In this document: in pieces, positions 35,058 through 45,579 of the stretch
How positions within the stretch are numbered: position 1 is the stretch's first letter
Layout: every line of letters begins with the position of its first letter
Assembly: GCA_037157565.1 (NCBI GenBank)
Contig: JAZHRO010000013.1
Location: forward strand, 32,306,501-32,370,500
From: Thalassia testudinum
Lineage: Eukaryota; Streptophyta; Magnoliopsida; Alismatales; Hydrocharitaceae
Length of the DNA stretch: 64,000 bases
Reading direction: 5' to 3'
Program-made: the position numbers and the translations under genes
Notes under the pieces: model-generated
What the model was told of the DNA's origin: nothing
The model's database searches: none
The model's input: the letters and a program-made list of their open reading frames with translations, nothing else

Positions 35058-35711
35058 TGATGAGAGCCTCATCATGAGCCATAACTAGCTCATTTTGACC
35101 CAATAAAGAGAATAAAAGCTCCTACATAACCTAGTAGAAGGCCTAAATGAAGGAATAAGTGTTTTGAGAAGAAAACATGAAATAAAGGTTAAAACTGTAA
35201 TTTTACCATTGCAGTACATAAACAGGATTTCTCAGAGGCAAAACATAGGTCAAAAGGTCTAAATAAAATAAAAAGTGGGTTGAGTCAATCAGAAATAGGT
35301 TCATGTGCAATGTAGGAATTAAATGACATTTGGTAACCCTAAAACAGACCCGCTTAAATCAATAAGGTTTCGGTCAGGATAAAAATTAAGTAAACCCTCT
35401 AAAAATCATGGAAAAATATCCCCTAGGGTTTAGAACACTTAATTTGGCCTTTGGAACCCAGTTTGACCTAGATTAGGGTCTTAGTTCATCAATTAACCTA
35501 ATTTAGGTTTTTACGTAAAATATCCAGTCAAACGGGGTCAAACCTAAAATCCAACTTCACCATTGGATTTTTTAGGTCCAAATTAGGTTTGTACCAAAAT
35601 TTGGACCTAAGGGGAGGTCATCTTGACATACTTTGCAATTTAGTACACCTAAATCATAATTTGGTCCCTAACTTTTCAAAATCATCACAGAGAGCCCCCT
35701 AACTTCCTCAC
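35058..35711 (+). mobile_element. Solo LTR 'D', 5' part
   Basis: Starts TGATGAGAGCCTCATCATGA, the same terminus as the C and G LTRs but on the plus strand. GTGGT precedes it (35,053-35,057) and follows its other end (47,715-47,719). Element C is inserted at 35,711, duplicating CTCAC. Together with 45,580-47,714 it makes an LTR of about 2.78 kb with no interior. Confidence 0.88.
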
Positions 35712-38394
35712 TGGCGAAACGGTGGCAGCAACTAGCTTTTCTTATGTCGTTGTAGTACAGATAGTTATTGCCATCATTTGCCAATATATAATTTTTTTAC
35801 TCGGAAAATAAAGAGTTCCCGAGGTCGAACTCAGGGAGTAAGTTATATTCTAGAGATATACATGTTCTATTACAAAAATAAAGAGAGAGAGAGATGAAAG
35901 TTTGGCTTCTTCTTCTTTTCTTCTTTCTCTTTGTCTTCTCTTTAGCTTTTGTTCTTCCTGTTCTTCTTTTCTTGCTTCAGATCTCCCTTCCGTGCTCTTC
36001 TTCTTTTCTTCTTGCTTCTCTTCTTCTTCTGCTTGGCTGCTCCGCCTCTCTTCTTTTCTTCTTTCTTCACCTGTCTTGACGACGTCGTCTGATTTCCCAA
36101 TCATACGACTTAACCCGCGGATGCTACAGTTCTTCCTCAGTCCTCTGCTTCGGGCAGCCCTGGCTGCTCTTTCTTTCTTCAGTCTTCTTCTCCTTCTCTG
36201 TTCAGCGGGCGTCTTTCTTCTTCTTCTCTGCCTGCACACTTGCACAACTTGATCAGAGGGGCAAAACCTAATTCTAACCTCTCCCCCGCGTTTCTCTCTC
36301 ACAGAAACCGCTCTTAGGAAAGCTCTCCCAGAGCTGCCGGGTATTCGGGTACGGGTCGTGCCCGGGTCCAGGCCCACCAGCGTGCGTGGTGGGCGAGGAG
36401 TGCAGGTCGGGCTTTGTCGGGTCGGGCTGGGTCCGCAGGGCGTGGTCGCGGATGAGGCCGGGTCGAGCGGGTGAGTGAGAGGGACCTCACCCCGTGCTCA
36501 GGAGGCAACGAACATAAGGCACTTTTTGCCTTTATGCGGGCGCGCTCCTCTGAAAAGTTACGAGGTGGGACTAAATGTCCCACCCCAATTGGGCGCCCGC
36601 AGCTGAAGACGCTGCAGGAGTTCGCGGTTGCACGCGAGGCCTTTGCCCCAGTTACAAGTCTGGGACGCTTCGCGGAGATGCCCCGTGCAGCCTGGGAGTC
36701 GCACCTGGGCGAATTGCACCTGGAGCTGCAGGTTGAAGGTGCTCCTTCCACGCAGCAATGGCGACGGCGGTCGAGATACCTGTCCACAGAGGAACGGCCT
36801 CTCGGCCTAATCAGATACTCGGAGAACCTTCGCCGTGGCACGGCTAAGGTGGTGGGGGGTCTTGCAGGCGGCGGGGCGGAGCGTGAGGGTCGCCCTAGGT
36901 TAAACTGCGGGCGGAGAAGTGGGTTTGTTCGGGGGGTCTGCAGAGGGCGAGTGGTGGGAAGTGGAAGGGCGGAGGTTGATCAGGGTGAGGAGGCGGAGGT
37001 TCTGTGAGGGTCAGCGAGTCGTGTGGAGTGGCGGAATGATGGGAGCAACTCGCCGGAGGATGGCTGGAGGTGTGGAAGATGACGGTGGTCGGGTCGGTCG
37101 AGGGTTTAATTGAATGTAAAATAGCGAGGAAAAGAAAGAGGGGATAGAGATGACTAATTCTAACCTAACTAAAGTGACGAAGGGGACGAAGTGGCTGCCG
37201 GCTCGTACCTACCGGAGCTGGAGAAGAAATGCCCAGAGGGAGAGAACGGCGGCGACGACGGGGCTGAAGCAGCGCGCGCCGGTATTGCGCGACGAGGAGG
37301 AGAATCAGGAAGAAGTCTCTGCTGCTGGTATTGCGGCAGAGCGAAGAGGAGGAGGAGGAGGAACCGTCGGAGCTGGTGGGCGTCTGCCGGAGTGGGAAAA
37401 GAGGAAAGTTGTGGGTGATTCTCCGTCAGAACCGAGCTGCTCAGAACGGCGGAGCGACGGGGGTATTTATAGAGGCGGAATCAGAGAGGAGGGCGGAGGG
37501 AGACGACGTGTCTCCCTCGCCGGAGGACGCCGGAGATGGAGACCCATACCGTCCGTGCGTTCGCACGGCCGGTATGGTGGGTTGCAGCGACCAGGGGGGT
37601 GTTCCTGCGACGGCTGACGACGCAGGGCACCCCCGGTTGTCTTGCCAGACCCTCCCCCTTACCCTACACGGCGCCATGCTCCGCGCAAGGTCGCCAGAGC
37701 ATGGTGCTGGTCCGGTTTTGGCAGGAGGGACCTGAATGCAAAGAACGAAGGAGAGTTAGGGGCAGAAATGTGAGGGTTCGAAAGTTGAGGGCCAACAAGT
37801 AAATATATGAGGACCAAAGTGTAAAGTTGGTCAAGAGGGTTTCTTCTTAGGCTCAAGTTTTTATACATGACAAATTAGGACCTAAGGAATCTGATGGTGA
37901 ATTTTATTTCTAGATTAAACCTTGTTTGACCGGTCAATTTATGCAAAAACCCAAATTAAGTTATTAATTGGGCATGGTTCTCAATGTAGGTCAAAATGGG
38001 TTCTGAAGGCCAAATTGAAGGTTCTAAACCCTAGAGATTATTTTTCTCTGAATTTTAGGGGGTTTATTCTATTTTTACTTTGCCTCGAACCTCATGAATT
38101 GAAGTGGGTTTGTTTTAAGGTTACAGATTATCATTTAGTTCCTTGGAATTGCTGTAGCCCTTGTCAGATCATCCCACTTTCCTTCTTATTCGGTTTGTTT
38201 GACCTATGTTTGGACCCTGAATTACCCTGTATGCAGATTATACTGGTAAAATTGCATTTTTACCCCTTATGACTTGTTTTCTCCTTAAACTCAGAATTCT
38301 CTGAGTTAAGCCTTTCCTTGAGTTATGTAGGAGCTTTTATCCTTTGTGTTAGGTCAAAATGAGCTAGTTATGGCTCATGATGAGGTTCTCATCA
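35712..38394 (-). repeat. Element C 3' LTR (2683 bp)
   Basis: In sense starts TGATGAGAACCTCATCATGA and ends CACCGTTTCGCCA. TATAAATA is at 37,464-37,471. It has the U5 phrase (35,821-35,838), a 26-nt hairpin at 36,084-36,109 with one mismatch, and the GGTGGGAC hairpin at 36,564-36,584. The pyrimidine-rich 35,890-36,240 and GC-rich 36,300-37,700 blocks create long but meaningless open frames on both strands. Confidence 0.93.
37464..37471 (-). promoter_or_regulatory. TATA box of C 3' LTR
   Basis: TATAAATA in sense. The 5' LTR copy, which would drive the element, is at 44,649-44,656. Confidence 0.65.
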
Positions 38395-39900
38395 TACCCC
38401 CATGCCTAGCTTTTGCTAGTCCCTTAGCAAAAACTTAAGGTTTCAACCCTTGTTCTAGACCATGAAGTTCTTAATAGCTTCAGATAATTGCTTTTTCATT
38501 TAAACCTAGATTAGGTTAGAATGCTGACCATAGGCCTAAAAGGTACTCTAGTACCAATCAAGATCCAAATCTGTCTAGCCTTAGCCTCAGTCTTTAGCAA
38601 AGGTTTTTAAGGCCCACAAGAACTAATCTAAGGTTTATTGGACTTTGTGGTTAAAGCACCCGTGCTTGAAATGATTTTAGCCCTGGCTCAGTTCGCAGTG
38701 CGTTTTATAAGAGAGAGATAGAAAGTTATTCTGTTTGGAGAGTTTTTTCTCTCTTTTTCTTTTTAGTTCTAGCCTAGGATTGGCTTTTCAACACGGTCTG
38801 TATCAGATTCCTTGCTCCCATCATCGATCCTCAAGGGTTCCTGGAAATCGTTGCTTCGAGATAGCACTGCCCATGGCAACCCCCGGAACCTTGGCTATTG
38901 AGATTTCGAGATAATCCCATCCATGGTGTTCCGTGGCCGAATCCAGACCCTGGCAATTGACACTTCGAGGTAATGCCATCCATGAAATCTGAACCAGCAG
39001 AGTGCTTACTTGCCCCCAGTAGGATATGTAAATATCCTAAGAGACAAGCACCGAGGAGATGATATTTTGTTACGCATCTTTGAGGGGATTTCCCGCCTCT
39101 CCGCGCTGGGAACTCGTCCAAATCAACTTGTGTTGATCGGCCGCTCCTATTCTAGGTGTTCTTTTCAGAATTTTGCGACGCTTCTGCGTGATTTTGATTT
39201 TTACGCTTACTGAACCAGGCTGTGTGTGAGGTTAGGGTGCTTAGGTTACTGAGTCCCGTAAATCAAAAATTAGTTAATGAGGCTAAATACTCCCTAAGCC
39301 TTAGACCTAATACTTCAGCTTTTCATTTTCCTCAACCTCTTGAGGAGTGTCCAGATCTTAATGGGTACTAAGGGTCTATTCAAGGATGCCTAAGGTTTGC
39401 GTTCTTACTAATCTCATTATGCACTTTTCAGTTATTTTCTTGAATGAGGTCTAGAACTTAGGTTAATTCCTTAGTTCCTTACTAATGACTATCACCTTTT
39501 CTCATAATTTTGTGCTCCTTTTTCATTTTGTTTCTTTTCTCCTTCTCCTTCACAAAATTTCCTTCTCTTTTTCTCTTCTTTTTCGAAAATTTTTAATTTT
39601 TATGGTGTTTTTGGCATATGTGAATTTTTTGTTTGAAACCTTTTCTTACAAGTTTTGCACTTTCATACCCCCTCATGCCTAAGATTTGCAATGTCCTCAT
39701 TGTAACCTAGGGGGTTTTTATTCAACTTAGTTCATTCTTTAAGACAGAAATTTTGGATGAGTGAATGGGTCGGGTTGAATTTTGCGGATGATTTCTAATC
39801 CCAGATGCAAGCATCTGAGGTGGGGTCGGCTGTCTACAAGGGTGAACCTTAAGTGCAAAAAGGTGTTAGAAAAGGTTTCAGGTTTTTAAAGAGAATGACG
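38395..39900 (-). other. Element C 3' untranslated region
   Basis: From the polypurine tract (38,395-38,405) to the end of the reading frame. CAATGAGGACATTG with a following purine run is at 39,702-39,665. Three tandem, degenerate units of about 60 bp lie at 38,830-38,995, each with CATGGRYRG and ATCTCGAA-like phrases. The region matches F (52,284-53,545) and the start of G (63,567-64,000). Confidence 0.7.
38830..38995 (-). repeat. Three-unit repeat in the C-type 3' untranslated region
   Basis: In sense the units begin CATGGATGGCATTACCTCGA, CATGGATGGGATTATCTCGA and CATGGGCAGTGCTATCTCGA. F has the same three at 52,727-52,880. Their opening resembles TATGGCTGGCAAGTTATCG of the A and B hairpin units, although the TAACAR loop is missing. 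Confidence 0.55.
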
Positions 39901-39934
39901 GGCTGCCTCCCGTTGAGGGCTAAATTTGATGCCT

Positions 39935-41824
39935 TCAGCCAAGCGAGAAATGCGATGGAGAGGGGATGGTGAAATCAGCAGAGTTTTGTAATACAAGCAC
40001 CTTGATTAAGAGCCTGGTTGGTCCAACCAGGTGCTTGTTCAGATCAATAGGCTGATGATGCAGCCCAAACCCAATCAATCTGGTGGGTTGATAGATGTGG
40101 ATAAAAAGGTGTGGAACCCACCATATACTATGAAGCTCAGATGGATGTGGAAGTGAAAGTGTAGGGTTTGGCTGAGTTGAATCAGCCTGGTCAGAGTAGG
40201 GACCCGTAGAATAATCAATGAATGACGCGGAAACCCTACAGGGGTGATCAGAGAATGATGGAGCATGATATGTAGTCTGATCAGTGTTCCAAACCCGATG
40301 TGGAAATGCAATCGGCTCGGTGAGAGGTGAATTTGAATAGAAATTGAGTCCGGTTGCGGGTCGGGGTTGGGAAGAGGTTTTGATTAGTTTTGTGTGTGCA
40401 GACGAGGTGGAAACTGTGTATGAGGACTCTTTTAGAAAGGAATGACAGGTGATTTTCTGTAAAGAGTCCTCTGGGTAACTATCAAATGCCTGAAGAGTGT
40501 CTGTAGGATGAAAGAAATCTGAATTGAGAAAAGATTTGAATTCTGGGTTGCAATCACTCTTGGCATTTTCTATTTTTGGTTCCTGAGGATCGAAAAGGAA
40601 TGATTCTGTGTTATCAGTGATCTCGGGAATCAGTACCTCAGAGTCGGAGTTAGAGTTATGTGAACTGAGGTCGTAGATGGGCCTGGCGTGTTTAGGAAGG
40701 AAGGTCTCTCCGCAATTATAGTCAGATCTGAAATTGTCAGAGAGTTTGTGAAAATGAGATTCATGATCATGAATTCCACCACAGCAAAAATCATCAGATG
40801 TGGAATCAGCAGCCTGACTGGGTTCTAGCCTATATGTCAATTCTGGGTTCAAAAAGGTGTTCTGTTCAAGCTCGAAGCTGGTAGGATAGACCCCATTAAA
40901 ACCTTGCTCATCCAACTCCTCAGTTGCTGTATCATAGATTGGCATGTTTTCTGAAAAATCGATCAGATTTCCTGAGGATGTTGGAGAGGGATATTCATCA
41001 AATAGAGGCCCGGAATCATACTCTGTAAAAATTTGATCTTTCTCATAAGGGGCCTCATAATCTTTCCAATAAGTTTCAGATCTAGGTTCTAGGCTTAGGA
41101 TGTGGGTAGAGTTACTAGAACCTAAGTCTGAATAACCTTCGAGGGCCACCTTATCAAAATAAGGGGCGGAATTTATACCCTCAAAAGGTTCAGTTTTGAT
41201 CTCATTATTGCAGGAGTTTTAGAATTCTAGGCTTGGCAATTCATGGTCTTCGTTTGGCTCATTATTGTGTTCCCCTGCAATATTTCAACCTAATTCAACA
41301 TTGTCTTCTATCTGGGTTGGGATTCTACAACCACTTCGTGCCTTAGTCCCGAGATCTGGGAAACTGGATTGTTCCTTAATACTGTTCCAAGATGGTTCAT
41401 CCTCTGTTTCTGGTATATATGGGTATTTCTGGTTGATAGTTTGTTCTAGTGATTTCATCATTTCTACCCGTTTTGTAAGGGCATTTTGGTGTTGTTCCCA
41501 AAGTACAGGATTTGTCAAGCATTGAAGGTATTCAGATTGGTGTAATTTTTCTATCTCAATGTATCCTGTCATGAGCATATCTCGGGTTGATCCTTTTGTA
41601 ACTTCTGTCAAAAGAATTTGGGCACAGTTTATGATGAAAGCTGTGGTTGTTGGGACATCAACCTGAATGTTTTCTATTGGTGTTGAGGGTTTATATTTGA
41701 TTTCATAGAATTCAAGGGCATCCTCAATCATCTTATCTTTCATGGATCTCAGATATTCAGGTTTTTTACATGGTAGTCTTGCTAGGTAATTAGGCTGCAT
41801 CTTCGAATCAGGTGGTGGAATCAA
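39935..41824 (-). pseudogene. Element C non-gag/pol reading frame with two in-frame stops
   Basis: A single frame of about 629 codons runs from ATG at 41,824 to TGA at 39,935, interrupted only by TGA near 41,285 and TAA near 41,222. The first 180 residues are helical (MIEDALEFYEIKYKPS, then KRVEMMKSLEQTINQKY). The remainder is acidic and rich in Ser, Phe, Tyr and Pro (EYDSGPLFDEYPSPTSSGN), with the ending LIGFGLHHQPIDLNKHLVGP. No retroviral enzyme or zinc-knuckle motif is seen. I do not recognise it. GLHH and the sequence around its stop are shared with element A, whose frame sits in the same place. Preserved frame over 1.9 kb suggests recent selection or recent origin. Confidence 0.65.
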
Positions 41825-42894
41825 GATATAGAATCAGAAGTTTGAATTAATGGAAGAAGGAGACTTTGTTTAGAATCAGAGGAAAGAGGGGCTATGTGAA
41901 TGATTTCTGCAAAAACAAGGGAGCCGAGGCTTAGCCTCGGGGAGAGTGAATTTCTATAGGAGGTTTCAAGGACCTCCTGCAAAATACTGAAGGACTGGAT
42001 GAGATAAGCAGGTGCTGGACCCAATCAAGACACCCAAAAATGTTGGGTGACTATAGAGGTTCGGAGCAGATGGACCTCTTGATCAGAAAGATCGTCCACC
42101 TGAGAATTACCTGGGCAGCCAGAGAGGGTGAGTCCCGCGAAGACCCCTACACGGTAGAGCATCCCCACGGGTTACAGGGTTTCCCCCACCCGACCTCTCT
42201 TGTCATTCCGGTTCCAGGTAGACCAGAATGGGGATCTTGACCTCTTAAGTCTACCAATTTTAGTTTAAGATCAGGGTACTTAAAGTTACACTTGAACTCT
42301 TAGGTATTTTGAGTGAGAAAGTGACCTAATTTTAAGGTTGGTTGACCCAAGGGGTCAACTTTACCTCTTGTTCCTTTGAGAGCTTTTGGGTCCTTTCTTT
42401 TAGGGTTCAAGTGTTTAGAGAGCCAATTGTTTTAGGTTTTCTTTGAACAGGTATTTTCAGACAAGGACTTGGGCACACTTCATTTGGTTTTCTCAATTCT
42501 TGCTTAAGGAGTGTGTCTCTAAATCCCTAGTGTTGGATCCTAGGTTGGCTCTACTTGGTCCAGTTAGCTCTTTGTTGGGTAATTAGGGCTCAAGCAAGAA
42601 TGTGTTAGCCCTTAAATACCCTTAATAGTGTGCAGTAATAATGGGTTGAAAACATGCAACTTTTGATGGTTTACTGAGTATAGAAGACAGGTTAGACCTG
42701 TATTGCTTGTTCTTTTCTTTTCTTCCTCTTTAGAGTTTAGGGATTGAGAGGATAGAATTTTACCTGTCCTTGGAGTGGTTGTCGTGCGGTTGCTTGTCTT
42801 CTCGATTTTCTTGTATTTTTTTTTCTGTACAACAAAGGAGAGATTGTTAGCAATGCAAAAATAGGAATTTGATTATCTCTAGAATAGCCGTTGC
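41825..42894 (-). other. Element C untranslated leader
   Basis: About 1.07 kb between primer site and reading frame. CTGGAACCGGAATG at about 42,205-42,220 (in sense) resembles the AGGAACCGG phrase of the A leader. The first 250 bases in sense (42,650-42,894) match fragment E (48,937-49,211). No coding frame. Confidence 0.6.
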
Positions 42895-42912
42895 TCCCCG
42901 GCAACGGCGCCA
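42895..42912 (-). other. Element C primer-binding site, tRNA-Asp
   Basis: TGGCGCCGTTGCCGGGGA in sense, identical to the element A site, two bases after the 5' LTR. Confidence 0.9.
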
Positions 42913-42914
42913 AC

Positions 42915-45579
42915 TGGCGAAACGGTGGCAGCAACTAGCTTTTCTTAAGTCGTTGTAGTACAGATAGTTATTGCCATCATTTGCCAATATATAATAAAGA
43001 GTTCCCGAGGTCGAACTCAGGGAGCAAGTTGCATTCTAGAGATATACATGTTCTATTACAAAAATAAAGAGAGAGAGAGATGAAAGTTTGGCTTCTTCTT
43101 CTTTTCTTCTTTCTCTTTGTCTTCTCTTTAGCTTTTGTTCTTCCTGTTCTTCTTTTCTTGCTTCAGATCTCCCTTCCGTGCTCTTCTTCTTTTCTTCTTG
43201 CTTCTCTTCTTCTTCTGCTTGGCTGCTTCGTCTCTCTTCTTTTCTTCTTTCTTTACCTGTCTTCAGGACGTCGTCTGATTTCCCAATCAGACGACTTAAC
43301 CCGCGGATGCTACAGCTCTTCCTCAGTCCTCTGCTTCGGGCAGCCCTGGCTGCTCTTTCTTTCTTCAGTCTTCTTCTCCTTATCTGTTCAACGGGCGTCT
43401 TTCTTCTTCTTCTCTGCCTGCACACTTGCACAACTTGATCAGAGGGGCAAAACCTAATTCTACCCTCTCCCCCGCGTTTCTCTCTCACAGAAACCGCTCT
43501 TAGGAAAGCTCTCCCAGAGCTGCCGGGTATTCGGGTACGGGTCGTGCCCGGGTCCAGGCCCACCGGCGTGCGTGGTGGGTGAGGAGTGCAGGTCGGGCTT
43601 AGTCGGGTCGGGCCAGGTCCGCGGGGCGTGGTCGCGGACGAGGTCGGGTCGAGCGGGTGAGTGAGAGGGACCTCACCCCGTGCTCAGGAGGCAACGAACA
43701 TAAGGCACTTTTTGCCTTTATGCAGGCGCGCTCCTCTGAAAAGTTACGAGGTGGAACTAAATGTCCCACCCCAATTGGGCGCCCGCAGCTGAAGACGCTG
43801 CAGGAGTTCGCGGTTGCACGCGAGGCCTTTGCCCCAGTTGCAAGTCTGGGACGCTTCGCGGAGATGCCCCGCGCAGCCTGGGAGCTCACCTGGGCGAATC
43901 GCAGCTGGAGCTGCAGGTTGAAGGTGCTCCTTCCACGCAGCAATGGCGACGGCGGTCGAGATACCTGTCCACAGAGGAACGGCCTCTCGGCCTAATCAGA
44001 TACGCGGAGAACCTTCGCCGTGGCACGGCTAAGGTGGTGGGGGGTCTGGCAGGCGGCGGGGCGGAGTGTGAGGGTCGCCCTAGGTTAAACTGCGGGCGGA
44101 GAAGTGGGTTTGTTCGGGGGGTCTGCAGAGGGCGAGTGGTGGGAAGTGGAAGGGCGGAGGTTGATCAGGGTGAGGAGGCGGAGGTTCTGTGAGGGTCAGC
44201 GAGTCGTGTGGAGTGGCGGAATGATGGGAGCAACTCGCCGGAGGATGGCCGGAGGTGTGGAAGATGACGGTGGTCGGGTCGGTTGAGGGTTTAATTGAAT
44301 GTAAAATAGCGAGGAAAAGAAAGAGGGGATAGAGATGACTAATTCTAACCTAACTAAAGTGACGAAGGGGACGAAGTGGCTGCCGGCTCGTACCTACCGG
44401 AGCTGGAGAAGAAATGCCCAGAGGGAGAGAACGGCGGCGACGACGGGGCTGAAGCAGCGCGCGCCGGTATTGCGCGACGCGGAGGAGAATCAGGAAGAAG
44501 TCTCTGCTGCTGGTATTGCGGCAGAGCGAAGAGGAGGAGGAGGAGGAACCGTCGGAGCTGGTGGGCGTCTGCCGGAGTGGGAAAAGAGGAAAGTTGTGGG
44601 TGATTCTCCGTCAGAACCGAGCTGCTCAGAACGGCGGAGCGACGGGGGTATTTATAGAGGCGGAATCAGAGAGGAGGGCGGAGGGAGACGACGTGTCTCC
44701 CTCGCCGGAGGACGCCGGAGATGGAGACCCATACCGTCCGTGCGTTCGCACGGCCGGTATGGTGGGTTGTAGCGACCAGGGGGGTGTTCCTGCGACGGCT
44801 GACGACGCAGGGCACCCCCGGTTGTCTTGCCAGACCCTCCCCCTTACCCTACACGGCGCCATGCTCCGCGCAAGGTCGCCAGAGCATGGTGCTGGTCCGG
44901 TTTTGGCAGGAGGGACCTGAATGCAAAGAACGAAGGAGAGTTAGGGGCAGAAATGTGAGGGTTCGAAAGTTGAGGGCCAACAAGTAAATATATGAGGACC
45001 AAAGTGTAAAGTTGGTCAAGAAGGTTTCTTCTTAGGCTCAATTTTTTATACATGACTAATTAGGACCTAAGGAATCTGATGGTGAATTTTATTTCTAGAT
45101 TAAACCTTGTTTGACCGGTCAATTTATGCAAAAATGCAAATTAAGTTATTAATTGGGCATGGTTCTCAATGTAGGTCAAAATGGGTTCTGAATGCCAAAT
45201 TGAAGGTTCTAAACCCTAGAGATTATTTTTATATGAATTTTAGAGGGTTTATTCTATTTTTACTTTGCCTCAAACCTCGTGAATTGAAGTGTGTTTGTTT
45301 TAAGGTTACAGATTATCATTTAGTTCCTTGGAATTGCTGTAGCCCTTGTCAGATCATCCCACTTTCCTTCTTATTCGATTTGTTTGACCTATGTTTGGAT
45401 CCTGAATTACCCTGTATGCAGATTATACTGGTAAAATTACATTTTTACCCCTTATGACTTGTTTTCTCCTTAAACTCAGAATTCTCTGAGTTAAGCCTTT
45501 CCTTGAGTTATGTAGGAGCTTTTATCCTTTGTATTAGGTCAAAATGAGCTAGTTATGGCTCATGATGAGGTTCTCATCA
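42915..45579 (-). repeat. Element C 5' LTR (2665 bp)
   Basis: Aligns with 35,712-38,394 over its length; a 17-bp deletion near 42,993 accounts for most of the length difference. The 26-nt hairpin at 43,270-43,295 is perfect (11-bp stem, TCCC loop). The GGTGGGAC hairpin has one substitution. TATA box at 44,649-44,656. Confidence 0.93.

Larger units (their letters stand above)
35712..45579 (-). mobile_element. Element C: complete LTR retrotransposon lacking gag-pol
   Basis: LTRs at 35,712-38,394 (3') and 42,915-45,579 (5') bound a 4.5-kb interior; CTCAC flanks both sides (35,707-35,711 and 45,580-45,584). The tRNA-Asp primer site (42,895-42,912) is perfect and the polypurine tract is intact. 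The interior holds one acidic reading frame with two in-frame stops and no gag, PR, RT, RNase H or INT. LTRs differ by roughly 50 substitutions (about 2%) plus indels. Its 3' untranslated region matches element F (52,284-53,545) and its leader matches fragment E, so F/E-type elements are the likely helpers. Confidence 0.92.

Noticed and set aside
35890..36250. Leu/Phe/Ser-rich open frames (61-125 residues) that look like membrane proteins, also at 43,080, 47,117, 49,460 and 61,078
   Set aside because: They are translations of CTT/TTC pyrimidine tracts in the U5 part of C-type LTRs, present in several frames and both strands, with no conserved start or end.
36314..37735. Long GC-rich frames of 130-178 residues on both strands, repeated at 43,600-44,920
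   Set aside because: They lie in the GC-rich body of the C LTRs; low stop frequency follows from composition, and frames overlap on both strands.
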